Below, in pieces: positions 1 through 5,863 of a DNA stretch of 5,863 nt. Made by a program: the position numbers and the translations under genes. Each line of letters starts with the position of its first letter. Within the stretch, counting starts at the first letter, position 1. The stretch is taken from positions 1 to 5,863 of the forward strand of contig JALSMD010000117.1 in the NCBI GenBank assembly GCA_026987855.1. The letters are read 5' to 3'. The stretch is from Candidatus Falkowiibacteriota bacterium (GTDB lineage: Bacteria; Patescibacteriota; Patescibacteriia; Patescibacteriales; JALSMD01). The notes under the pieces are model-generated. The model was not told the origin of the DNA, did no database searches, and saw only the letters and a program-made list of their open reading frames with translations.

Positions 1-1
1 G

Positions 2-1510
2 AAACAATATAACATAAATGTCAAACCTTTAAATTTTGATACCATGATTGCTTCTTATCTGCTCAATCCGGGTATCCGTCAACATAACTTAGACACACTT
101 ACATTTAGTGAATTAGGATTTGAAAAAATAAGCAAAAAAGATTTGTTAGGACGCAATAAAATCGCCTTTAATGAATTAGACACAAGAAAACTTTCCATTT
201 ATTCTTGTGAGGACGCTGATTTTACTCAACGCTTAACAAAAAAATTGGAGACTAAATTAAAAAAACAAAAATTGTATAAGCTATTTAAAGAAATAGAAAT
301 GCCTCTAATTAAAGTATTAGCGCAAATGGAAGACAACGGAATAAAACTTGATAAAGCATTTTTAAAAAAATTAAGCAATGAAACAAAAAATAAGCTTCAA
401 AAACTACAAAAAGAAATTTGGGAAATAGCTGGAGAAATTTTTAATATAAATTCTACCCAACAGCTAAAAAGCATTTTATTCAAAAAATTAAAAATTTCTA
501 CAGAAGGAATTAGTAAAACAAAAACTGGTTTTTCCACCGCGGCTGGAGAGTTGGAAAAATTAAAAAATAAACATAAAATTATTAGTCTCATACAAGAATA
601 TCGTGAACTTAATAAATTATTAACAACTTACATAGAGGCTTTGCCCAAAATGATAAATAAGCAAACAGGGCGTATTCATACTAGCTTCAACCAAACAGTG
701 ACAGCTACGGGCAGGCTTTCATCTACTGACCCAAACTTACAAAACATACCAGTACGCACTCCTTTGGGCAAAAAAATTCGCCGCGCTTTTGTTGCTTCTG
801 AAAATAAAGTCTTGCTCAGTCTTGACTATTCTCAAATTGAATTAAGGCTTGCTGCTCACATGTCCGGAGATAAAAAAATGATTAAAGCTTTTAAAGAAGG
901 GGAGGATATCCATGCTTCAACAGCCGCAGAAATCTATGGAATAAAACTAGATGAAGTAACCCCTCAAATGCGACGCGAGGCTAAGGCCATTAATTTTGGC
1001 ATCTTATATGGCCAAGGGCCAAGAGGCTTAGCTCAAACTGCTGGCATTCCGTATGAACAAGCCAAAAATTTTATTGATGAGTATTTTGCTGCTTTTCCAG
1101 AAATTGAAAAATTTATTAAAAAAACGATTGAAAAAGCAAGAAAAAAAGGTTATACAGAAACTCTTTTTGGTCGTCGTCGCTATCTGCCAGAAATAAATTC
1201 TTCAGTTATTCAGGTAAAAAAAGCTGCTGAACGTATGGCGATAAATACGCCATTACAAGGTTCGGCTGCTGATATTATTAAAATCGCGATGATACAAATA
1301 CACAAATTTATACAAGAAAAATACAAAAATAATATTAAAATGCTTTTGCAGGTTCATGATGAATTAGTTTTTGAAGTAGAAGAAAAAATAGCACTAAATA
1401 CAGCTAAACAAATTAAAGATATTATGGAAAGAGTTATAAAACTAAAAGTTCCTTTAATTGCTGATGCTAAAGTTGGCAAGAATTGGGAGGATATGAAAAA
1501 AATATTTTAA
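2..1510 (+). CDS. polA: DNA polymerase I, family A (5'-truncated by window edge)
   Basis: This is the C-terminal 502 codons of DNA polymerase I, which fills gaps and removes primers in replication and repair. The reading frame is open to the left edge, and the codons before the ATG at 44 read KPLNFDT, continuing into MIASYLLNPG. That is the conserved exonuclease block, so the ATG at 44 is internal. Numbering residues from that ATG, the exonuclease part keeps Tyr53 and Asp57 (YSCEDAD), plus the Asp of FDT at 38-40. The polymerase domain follows: TATGRLSSTDPNLQNIP at 220-236, motif A with catalytic Asp261 (LDYSQIELR), motif B with Arg310, Lys314, Phe318 and Tyr322, and motif C with His438-Asp439-Glu440 (QVHDE). 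Phe318 at the E. coli Phe762 position predicts normal discrimination against dideoxynucleotides. The 5' nuclease domain and first exonuclease motif would lie upstream. The C-terminus is complete. No strong terminator follows. Confidence 0.96.
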   Translation, partial: KQYNINVKPLNFDTMIASYLLNPGIRQHNLDTLTFSELGFEKISKKDLLGRNKIAFNELDTRKLSIYSCEDADFTQRLTKKLETKLKKQKLYKLFKEIEMPLIKVLAQMEDNGIKLDKAFLKKLSNETKNKLQKLQKEIWEIAGEIFNINSTQQLKSILFKKLKISTEGISKTKTGFSTAAGELEKLKNKHKIISLIQEYRELNKLLTTYIEALPKMINKQTGRIHTSFNQTVTATGRLSSTDPNLQNIPVRTPLGKKIRRAFVASENKVLLSLDYSQIELRLAAHMSGDKKMIKAFKEGEDIHASTAAEIYGIKLDEVTPQMRREAKAINFGILYGQGPRGLAQTAGIPYEQAKNFIDEYFAAFPEIEKFIKKTIEKARKKGYTETLFGRRRYLPEINSSVIQVKKAAERMAINTPLQGSAADIIKIAMIQIHKFIQEKYKNNIKMLLQVHDELVFEVEEKIALNTAKQIKDIMERVIKLKVPLIADAKVGKNWEDMKKIF

Positions 1511-1614
1511 AACCAAGAATAAAATTATAAAGGTAGTTACTAACAATTTAAAGTAGATAATAGAAAACGATTTTTTGTTTTTGTTTTTGTTTAATTTTAA
1601 TCTTTTATTACATT

Positions 1615-1642
1615 TTGAATTTTCGTATAAATATGTTATAAT
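1615..1642 (+). promoter_or_regulatory. Sigma-70-type promoter with extended -10, upstream of the membrane protein gene
   Basis: A -35-like TTGAAT at 1615-1620 is followed after 16 bp by a perfect TATAAT at 1637-1642. The TG at 1634-1635 makes an extended -10 (TGTTATAAT). Transcription would start near 1649, giving a leader of about 68 nt that contains the palindrome at 1672-1703 and the Shine-Dalgarno. AT-rich DNA produces -10 matches by chance. The combination of consensus -10, TGn extension, -35 spacing and placement before a gene with its own terminator makes this the best promoter in the window. Confidence 0.6.
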
Positions 1643-1671
1643 ATAATAAATTACATATATAATAATTAATG

Positions 1672-1703
1672 TTTTGTATACGTTTAAAATAACGTTTACA
1701 AAA
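1672..1703 (+). promoter_or_regulatory. 32-bp imperfect palindrome abutting the Shine-Dalgarno (operator or leader hairpin)
   Basis: The left arm TTTTGTATACGTT (1672-1684) is the reverse complement of the right arm AACGTTTACAAAA (1691-1703) at 12 of 13 positions, with one T/T mismatch, around a 6-nt centre TAAAAT. It lies downstream of the predicted transcription start and its last base touches GGAGG at 1704-1708. As DNA it could be a repressor operator. As RNA it would form a hairpin next to the ribosome binding site. Which of these holds, if either, cannot be decided from sequence. Confidence 0.5.
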
Positions 1704-1708
1704 GGAGG
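1701..1708 (+). promoter_or_regulatory. Strong Shine-Dalgarno (AAAGGAGG) for the membrane protein gene
   Basis: AAAGGAGG ends 8 nt before the ATG at 1717 and fixes that start. It is the only full Shine-Dalgarno in front of a gene here: the starts at 2771 and 4774 have none, and the start at 5343 relies on overlap with the previous gene. Confidence 0.85.
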
Positions 1709-1716
1709 ATAAAAAT

Positions 1717-2688
1717 ATGAGTTTATATCGCAATATATTAAAACAAGCTTTAAGATCAACATGGCAAAACAAATATTTATGGATCTTTGGTTTGTTTGCC
1801 TCTATTTTGGGCACAGGAGGATCATATGAGATAGTTGTTAATGGCAATATAAATAACACTCTTTTAGAAATCAAAAAATTTATCATTGATGCTCAAATTT
1901 TTAACGGTAATTTTTTTACTAATTTAGCTAGATTAGCTATTACTGATCCTTTTTCATTTTTTTTAGTAATGTTTATATTAGTAATAGTTGCTACCCTATT
2001 TCTTCTTACTTTGTATGTTTCTATTGTTTCGCAAGCCGCTTTAGTAAATAATGTTGCTTTAATTTATAGTAACAAAAAGCATAATTTTCAAATCGGCCTA
2101 GAAAAAGGGAAGAAAAAGTTTCTGCCAGTGTTAAGTATAAATATTATTTTAAAGATAGTAATTTTTCTTGTTTTAATTATTATTAGTCTGCCTTTAACTT
2201 TTAATAATAGAGGTGAAATAACAATACTTCAAAGTACATATTATATTATTAGCTTTATCTTACTTATTCCAGTAGTTGTGATATTGTCTTTTATTTCCAA
2301 ATATGCGATAGCGTATATTGTTATCAAGAAAAACAACGTTTCGCAATCTATCCAAAATGCTTGGAATTTATTTAAGAAAAACTGGCTTATAAGTCTTGAA
2401 ATGGCTTTTATCCTCCTTTTAATTAACATTATTTTTAATTTTGTTTTGCTGTTAGTCATTTTAATATTAGCCATTCCTTTTCTCCTGCTCTTCTTTGCTT
2501 TTTATCTTTTAAAGTCTTTAATAGCAATTTGGGCAGTTATTTTTGTTGGTTTTATTTCATTGTTTTTTGTTATGTCTTTTGCGGCTGCTGTTCTATCTAC
2601 CTTTCAAATAACTTCCTGGACATACCTATTTATTAAACTAATTAACGAAGGAGGGGTCAGCAAATTAATTAGAACTTTTAGCAAATAA
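1717..2688 (+). CDS. Polytopic integral membrane protein, function unknown
   Basis: I do not recognise a family with certainty. The 323-residue product is very hydrophobic, with about six probable membrane segments: roughly residues 21-35, 79-103, 137-161, 174-203, 225-263 (long enough for two passes) and 267-297. The N-terminus (RNILKQALRSTWQNKYLWIFGLFAS) is a short basic amphipathic stretch leading into an aromatic hydrophobic segment. A hydrophilic stretch at 36-78 rich in Asn and Ile separates the first two segments, and basic loops follow at 119-134 and 204-223. There is no cleavable signal peptide and no catalytic motif. The architecture resembles membrane proteins often annotated as hypothetical or as having a glycerophosphodiester-phosphodiesterase membrane domain in low-GC bacteria and Patescibacteria. 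That resemblance is from memory and no enzyme domain is attached. It has its own promoter, strong Shine-Dalgarno and terminator, so it is probably transcribed alone. Confidence 0.85.
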   Translation: MSLYRNILKQALRSTWQNKYLWIFGLFASILGTGGSYEIVVNGNINNTLLEIKKFIIDAQIFNGNFFTNLARLAITDPFSFFLVMFILVIVATLFLLTLYVSIVSQAALVNNVALIYSNKKHNFQIGLEKGKKKFLPVLSINIILKIVIFLVLIIISLPLTFNNRGEITILQSTYYIISFILLIPVVVILSFISKYAIAYIVIKKNNVSQSIQNAWNLFKKNWLISLEMAFILLLINIIFNFVLLLVILILAIPFLLLFFAFYLLKSLIAIWAVIFVGFISLFFVMSFAAAVLSTFQITSWTYLFIKLINEGGVSKLIRTFSK

Positions 2689-2714
2689 TTTAATTCAAAT
2701 AATTGTTAATAATT

Positions 2715-2752
2715 AGCTCCAAGCTTATTCTAAATAAGCGCGGGGCTTTTTA
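2715..2752 (+). terminator. Intrinsic terminator after the membrane protein gene
   Basis: An outer stem AGCTCC (2715-2720) pairs with GGGGCT (2742-2747), including one G-U pair. A two-base internal loop (AA opposite GC) separates it from an inner perfect 7-bp stem, GCTTATT (2723-2729) with AATAAGC (2733-2739), closed by the loop CTA. A T run follows from 2747 to 2751. It is the clearest terminator in the window and separates the membrane protein gene from pilB. Confidence 0.85.
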
Positions 2753-2770
2753 TAAATTGATAATAAAAAT

Positions 2771-4483
2771 ATGAGTAAAGACTTACAATCTATTGAGGAT
2801 TTAATTGATGCTTCTCATGGAAAAATTACTGATGAAGAGAGCGCTCAAGCAAAATTTCTAAAAAAACAGGAAGAAATAAAAAGAAAAGAGACAGAAAGAA
2901 TTGCAAAAAATAAGGCATCCGGTTTAGGCCTCCCTTATATCAATCTTGTTGGTTTTCCGATTAGTCCGGAAGCGCTTTCTTTAATAAAAGAGGAGGAAGC
3001 GAACAAGTTAAATGCCGTATGTTTCTTCTATGATGGACAAAATATTAGAGTTGCTACTACTAATCCAGATAACCCTCTTATTCAAGACCTACTCATCAAA
3101 TTACAAGAAAAATATCATTGTAATGTTAGATTATATTTTGTCTCTCCTCTTAGCTTAGATTATGCCCTAAAACTTTATAAATCTTTACCAAAAGTTAAGA
3201 AAATAGACAGAAAAATAAATATTAATGAAGAAGATTTAAATAAATTTACAGCTGAGTTTTCTAGTTTTAATAAGTTACAAGAACAAATTGAAAAAGCTTC
3301 TGTGACTGATATTGTTACAATGATTTTGGCAGCTGCCATTAAGTCTGGTGCCTCTGATGTCCACATTGAAGCAGAGGAAAATGACATAAAAGTTCGTTAT
3401 CGTATTGATGGCGTTTTACATGATGCGGCAATTATCAATAAAGAATTATGGAAAAAAATTATTTCCCGTATGAAAATTTTAGCACGAGTAAAAATCAATG
3501 TTGACGACAAACCGCAAGACGGACGCATTACTATTCAAACTAAAGAAGAAAGAATTGATATTAGAGTTTCGTTTTTGCCAACTAATTATGGGGAAAGTGT
3601 TGTCATGAGGCTTTTGCGTTCAAGTTCGGTGGGGCTAGCTTTTGAAGATTTAGGGATTCGTGGAAAAGCCTTTGAACAATTAAAACGAGAGGTGGAAAGG
3701 CCAAATGGAATGATTATTACTACTGGCCCTACTGGTTCTGGTAAAACTACCACCCTATATGCGATTTTAAAGAAGCTTAATAAACCTGAAACTAAAATTA
3801 TTACTATTGAGGATCCAATTGAATATCAATTAGAAGGGATAAATCAATCTCAAACTAGCGAAAAATATACTTTTGCTCAGGGCTTGCGTTCTATTGTTAG
3901 GCAAGATCCTGATGTTATTATGGTTGGAGAAATTCGCGATTTAGAAACAGCTGAAATTGCTATTCAAGCTGCTCTTACCGGGCATCTAGTTCTATCAACA
4001 ATCCACACTAATGATGCTGCTGGTACAGTGCCTCGCTTTTTATCAATGGGCGCTAAACCGTTTTTGCTGGCGCCAGCTCTCAACGCAATGATTGGACAAA
4101 GATTAGTAAGGAGAATATGTAAAGAATGTAAAGTAGAGGCTAAACTAGATGATGAAAAAATAAAAAGAGCCAAAAAAATACTATCTGCTCTTCCTCCAGA
4201 AGAAAAAGAAAAAATAGATTTTGACAATTTAAAATTTTATACTGGCAAGGGCTGTCCCGCCTGCCAAGAAATTGGCTATAAAGGAAGAATTGGTATTTAT
4301 GAGATAATGACTATGAACGAGGAAATTGAAAAATTAATTTTAAGTGGCAATGCAAGCGAATATGATATGCGCAATGCCGCTATTAGAAACGGTATGGTAA
4401 CTATGGTACAAGACGGGCTTCTAAAAGCCTTAGATGGCATTACTTCGGTTGATGAGGTATTTAGAGTGGCGGAGGAAAAATAA
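2771..4483 (+). CDS. pilB: Type IV pilus assembly / type II secretion ATPase (PilB/GspE family)
   Basis: This is a hexameric cytoplasmic ATPase that drives extension of type IV pili. The 570-residue protein is full length. After a charged, probably coiled N-terminus (about 1-50) comes an MshEN/GSPII_E N-domain (about 52-140), a linker, then the T2SSE ATPase. Visible motifs are Walker A GPTGSGKT at 319-326, the Asp box TIEDP at 345-349, Walker B with PDVIMVGEIRD at 380-390 and catalytic Glu387, and the His box TGHLVLSTIHTND at 403-415. Two CxxC pairs, Cys450/Cys453 and Cys495/Cys498, form the zinc site typical of PilB/GspE and absent from PilT. Assignment to pilus rather than secretion is inferred, because pilC, pilT and pilin genes are not in the window. 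A TAA stop lies 15 nt upstream in frame, so the ATG at 2771 is the only sensible start. It lacks a Shine-Dalgarno and follows the terminator by about 20 nt. Confidence 0.95.
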   Translation: MSKDLQSIEDLIDASHGKITDEESAQAKFLKKQEEIKRKETERIAKNKASGLGLPYINLVGFPISPEALSLIKEEEANKLNAVCFFYDGQNIRVATTNPDNPLIQDLLIKLQEKYHCNVRLYFVSPLSLDYALKLYKSLPKVKKIDRKININEEDLNKFTAEFSSFNKLQEQIEKASVTDIVTMILAAAIKSGASDVHIEAEENDIKVRYRIDGVLHDAAIINKELWKKIISRMKILARVKINVDDKPQDGRITIQTKEERIDIRVSFLPTNYGESVVMRLLRSSSVGLAFEDLGIRGKAFEQLKREVERPNGMIITTGPTGSGKTTTLYAILKKLNKPETKIITIEDPIEYQLEGINQSQTSEKYTFAQGLRSIVRQDPDVIMVGEIRDLETAEIAIQAALTGHLVLSTIHTNDAAGTVPRFLSMGAKPFLLAPALNAMIGQRLVRRICKECKVEAKLDDEKIKRAKKILSALPPEEKEKIDFDNLKFYTGKGCPACQEIGYKGRIGIYEIMTMNEEIEKLILSGNASEYDMRNAAIRNGMVTMVQDGLLKALDGITSVDEVFRVAEEK

Positions 4484-4773
4484 AATATATAACTTCGCTA
4501 TATTCACAATTTATAATTCAATAAACCAATTTTTGTTTACAGGTATCAAAAAAGCCCTATATTATCCACTAATAGCTAGACAAACATAAAACATAAATAG
4601 TAAAATTATAAAAACTATCTAAACGTAATTTAACTCTAATTAAAATTACCGAGGAAATGACTATTAGTTATTAAAAACTAGCAAACAAAAAAATAGCTTT
4701 GAAATATCACCAAATTTTTCTTTAAAAGATAAAATAAATATTTAATCTTTCTTAAATTAAAAATTTTAAAAAC
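4484..4773. other. 290-bp AT-rich intergenic region with weak regulatory candidates
   Basis: I see no credible gene here on either strand. The contents are a possible promoter at 4536-4563, an AU-rich inverted repeat GTAATTT (4625-4631) / AAATTAC (4643-4649) with an 11-nt loop, and a second weak one AAAGAT (4725-4730) / ATCTTT (4745-4750) enclosing the palindrome TAAATATTTA (4735-4744). No intrinsic terminator with a GC-bearing stem was found after pilB. In DNA this AT-rich, short inverted repeats arise easily by chance. Confidence 0.5.
4536..4563 (+). promoter_or_regulatory. Candidate promoter for the translin-like/phosphoesterase operon
   Basis: TTTACA (4536-4541) and TATATT (4558-4563) each match the sigma-70 hexamers at five of six positions and are 16 bp apart. 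Use of this promoter would give a leader of about 200 nt before the ATG at 4774. A weaker alternative closer to the gene starts with TTGAAA at 4699-4704, but its best -10 at 17 bp is poor. AT richness makes chance matches likely. Confidence 0.35.
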
Positions 4774-5346
4774 ATGATTAACAAAACATTTATCAAAAAA
4801 TTAAAAAAAGATTTTTATGAACATGAAAATGAAAGAAGACAGATTATTAGTTTGTCTAACACCGTTCTTCATAGTTCTAAAAGATCAATTTTTGCCTTGC
4901 ATCGTGGTGATTTTAAAAAAGCCCAAGAAACAATTCAAGAAGTAGAAAAAATATTAAAAAAATTAGAAAAACAATTTGGTTTTCGCCGTTTAAATGAAGA
5001 GGGTTCATACAAAGCTGGTGTGGAAGAATATGTAGAGGCAAAGATGTTTTATTTTGTCTTATCCAACAAACCAATTAACAAAATAAAAGGAGTAAAAATT
5101 AATTTTGATTCCTACTTAGGAGGGCTTTGCGATTTAACAGGGGAATTGGTACGATTAGCTATCAATGAAGCTGCACGTGAAAATTTTCAAAAAGTTGAAA
5201 GCATTAAAAAAATAATTCATAATATTATGGCAGAATTAGTTGAATTTGATATGACAGGCTACCTGCGCACTAAATATGACCAAGCTAAAAATAGTTTAAG
5301 AAAAATTGACCAAATCAATTATGAAATAAAAATAAGAAAACTATGA
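4774..5346 (+). CDS. Translin/TRAX family protein, predicted metal-dependent RNase
   Basis: This 190-residue, all-helical, charged soluble protein resembles the translin superfamily, which binds nucleic acid as ring- or barrel-shaped oligomers. The TRAX branch is the RNase subunit of eukaryotic C3PO. The N-terminal half (1-68) is a probable long helical region with basic residues. The diagnostic features follow: EEYVEA at 84-89 supplies the glutamate pair Glu85 and Glu88, and the signature DLTGELVR at 120-127 supplies Asp120 and Glu124. Together these match the acidic active site of TRAX, whereas translin itself lacks most of it. The C-terminal helix (about 160-188, with YLRTKYDQAK and YEIKIRK) matches the family's usual ending. 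The length is near that of archaeal members and shorter than human TRAX. The ATG at 4774 has no Shine-Dalgarno. Its stop overlaps the phosphoesterase start by 4 nt. The family call is strong; RNase activity is inferred from residues, and the RNA target is unknown. Confidence 0.85.
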   Translation: MINKTFIKKLKKDFYEHENERRQIISLSNTVLHSSKRSIFALHRGDFKKAQETIQEVEKILKKLEKQFGFRRLNEEGSYKAGVEEYVEAKMFYFVLSNKPINKIKGVKINFDSYLGGLCDLTGELVRLAINEAARENFQKVESIKKIIHNIMAELVEFDMTGYLRTKYDQAKNSLRKIDQINYEIKIRKL

Positions 5347-5843
5347 AAGTAGCTATTATTTCTGATTTACATGACAATTTGGTTAATTTAGAAAAATGCC
5401 TTATCTGGTGTAAAACCAACAATATCCAAGAAATTATTTGTTGTGGTGATGTAACTACCGTAGATACCTTATCTTTCCTCTCATCTCGCTTTTCTAATAC
5501 AATTCATTTAGCGCGTGGCAATATGGAAATCTTTTATAACGAAGAAGTAGAACAATTTCCCAATATTAAATATTATGGCCGCGCTGGTGGTATTTTTAAT
5601 ATTGGAGATAAAAAAATTGGCATATGTCATGAGCCATATTTAATAAATGGTTTATTATCAGATAATCCTGATATTATATTTTACGGCCATACCCACAAGC
5701 CCTGGATAGAAGAAAAAAATAATATCAAAATTGTTAATTCGGGGACTTTAGCTGGAATGTTCAACAAAGCTACTTTTGCTTTTTGGGACACTGACAAAGA
5801 CAAATTAGAATTAAAAATTTTAGAAAATTTGGATGTAAAATAA
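5343..5843 (+). CDS. MJ0936/YfcE-type metallophosphoesterase
   Basis: This is a small cytoplasmic calcineurin-like phosphoesterase (Metallophos_2 type), expected to hydrolyse phosphodiesters or phosphomonoesters with two divalent metals. The 166 residues fit the usual length of single-domain members. The metal ligands are all present in order: Asp8 and His10 (SDLHDN), Asp36 (CGDV), Asn60 (ARGNME), His96 (ICHEP), then His116 and His118 (YGHTHKP). NSGT at 133-136 stands where relatives usually have NPGS. Two motifs differ from common forms: GNME instead of GNCD and CHEP instead of THGH, although the ligands remain. The ATG at 5343 lies inside the end of the translin-like gene (ATGA overlap), so translation is probably coupled and the two proteins are likely made together. 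The physiological substrate cannot be read from sequence. No terminator is visible in the 20 nt left before the window ends. Confidence 0.92.
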   Translation: MKVAIISDLHDNLVNLEKCLIWCKTNNIQEIICCGDVTTVDTLSFLSSRFSNTIHLARGNMEIFYNEEVEQFPNIKYYGRAGGIFNIGDKKIGICHEPYLINGLLSDNPDIIFYGHTHKPWIEEKNNIKIVNSGTLAGMFNKATFAFWDTDKDKLELKILENLDVK

Positions 5844-5863
5844 ATCCATAAACAAACAAAAGA

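Noticed and set aside
44..46. ATG at 44 as the start of polA
   Set aside because: The frame is open through the window edge, and the preceding residues, ending in FDT, belong to a conserved exonuclease motif, so the gene begins outside the window.
1571..1593. T-rich run with three TTTTTG units after polA, considered as a terminator or functional repeat
   Set aside because: The only upstream pairing is a 5-bp AAAAC/GTTTT stem with an 8-nt loop, too weak for a terminator. A short hexamer repeat is expected in DNA this T-rich.
1815..1834. Perfect AGGAGG followed 5 nt later by ATG inside the membrane protein gene
   Set aside because: The ATG is out of frame and reads ATG AGA TAG, only two codons. 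The purines encode a Gly-rich turn of the real protein.
1454..1886. Minus-strand open frames across the polA/membrane-protein gap and the start of the membrane protein gene
   Set aside because: Their translations are low-complexity products of AT-rich DNA, they overlap the promoter, Shine-Dalgarno and start of a well-supported gene, and no ribosome binding site or family motif is seen.
4562..4570. TTATCCACT, one mismatch from the DnaA box TTATCCACA, in an AT-rich gap
   Set aside because: It is a single site with no second box nearby and no dnaA, dnaN or other origin-associated gene, so it does not support an origin.
4651..4674. GAGG followed by a mini-frame ATG ACT ATT AGT TAT TAA in the gap before the translin-like gene
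   Set aside because: Only five codons, and the Shine-Dalgarno-like GAGG is 2 nt from the ATG, too close to work. No amino-acid bias suggests a leader peptide.

Overview
The window is AT-rich DNA with five genes, all on the + strand. It looks like a chromosomal segment of a bacterium, most plausibly a member of the Candidate Phyla Radiation (Patescibacteria). The reasons are a bacterial family A DNA polymerase I, a PilB/GspE-type type IV pilus ATPase of the form common in that group, a low-GC compact layout, Shine-Dalgarno-less starts on two of the genes, and a translin-family gene, which is rare in well-studied bacteria. This placement is inference. No rRNA or marker gene is present to settle it. 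Stops are TAA and TGA with no in-frame TGA, so nothing points to a recoded UGA.

Layout. (1) Positions 2-1510 hold the 3' part of polA, which runs off the left edge: the end of the proofreading exonuclease domain and the whole polymerase domain. (2) After a 206-bp gap, positions 1717-2688 encode a polytopic membrane protein of unknown function. It appears to be its own transcription unit, with an extended -10 promoter, a nearly perfect 32-bp palindrome touching a strong Shine-Dalgarno, and a convincing intrinsic terminator at 2715-2752. (3) Positions 2771-4483 encode a complete PilB/GspE ATPase that starts only about 20 nt after that terminator, with no Shine-Dalgarno. (4) A 290-bp AT-rich gap with weak promoter and hairpin candidates leads to (5) a two-gene operon. 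It comprises a translin/TRAX-like protein (4774-5346) that keeps all four acidic residues expected of a TRAX-type RNase, and an MJ0936/YfcE-type metallophosphoesterase (5343-5843), joined by an ATGA overlap.

How the genes work together. PolA acts in DNA replication and repair, and PilB powers pilus assembly. No shared pathway among the first three genes is visible. The translin-like/phosphoesterase pair is the only physically coupled unit. It is the best candidate for an under-described system: a bacterial C3PO-like RNase co-translated with a putative phosphodiesterase, possibly acting on RNA ends. No mobile element, CRISPR array, tRNA or rRNA was seen.
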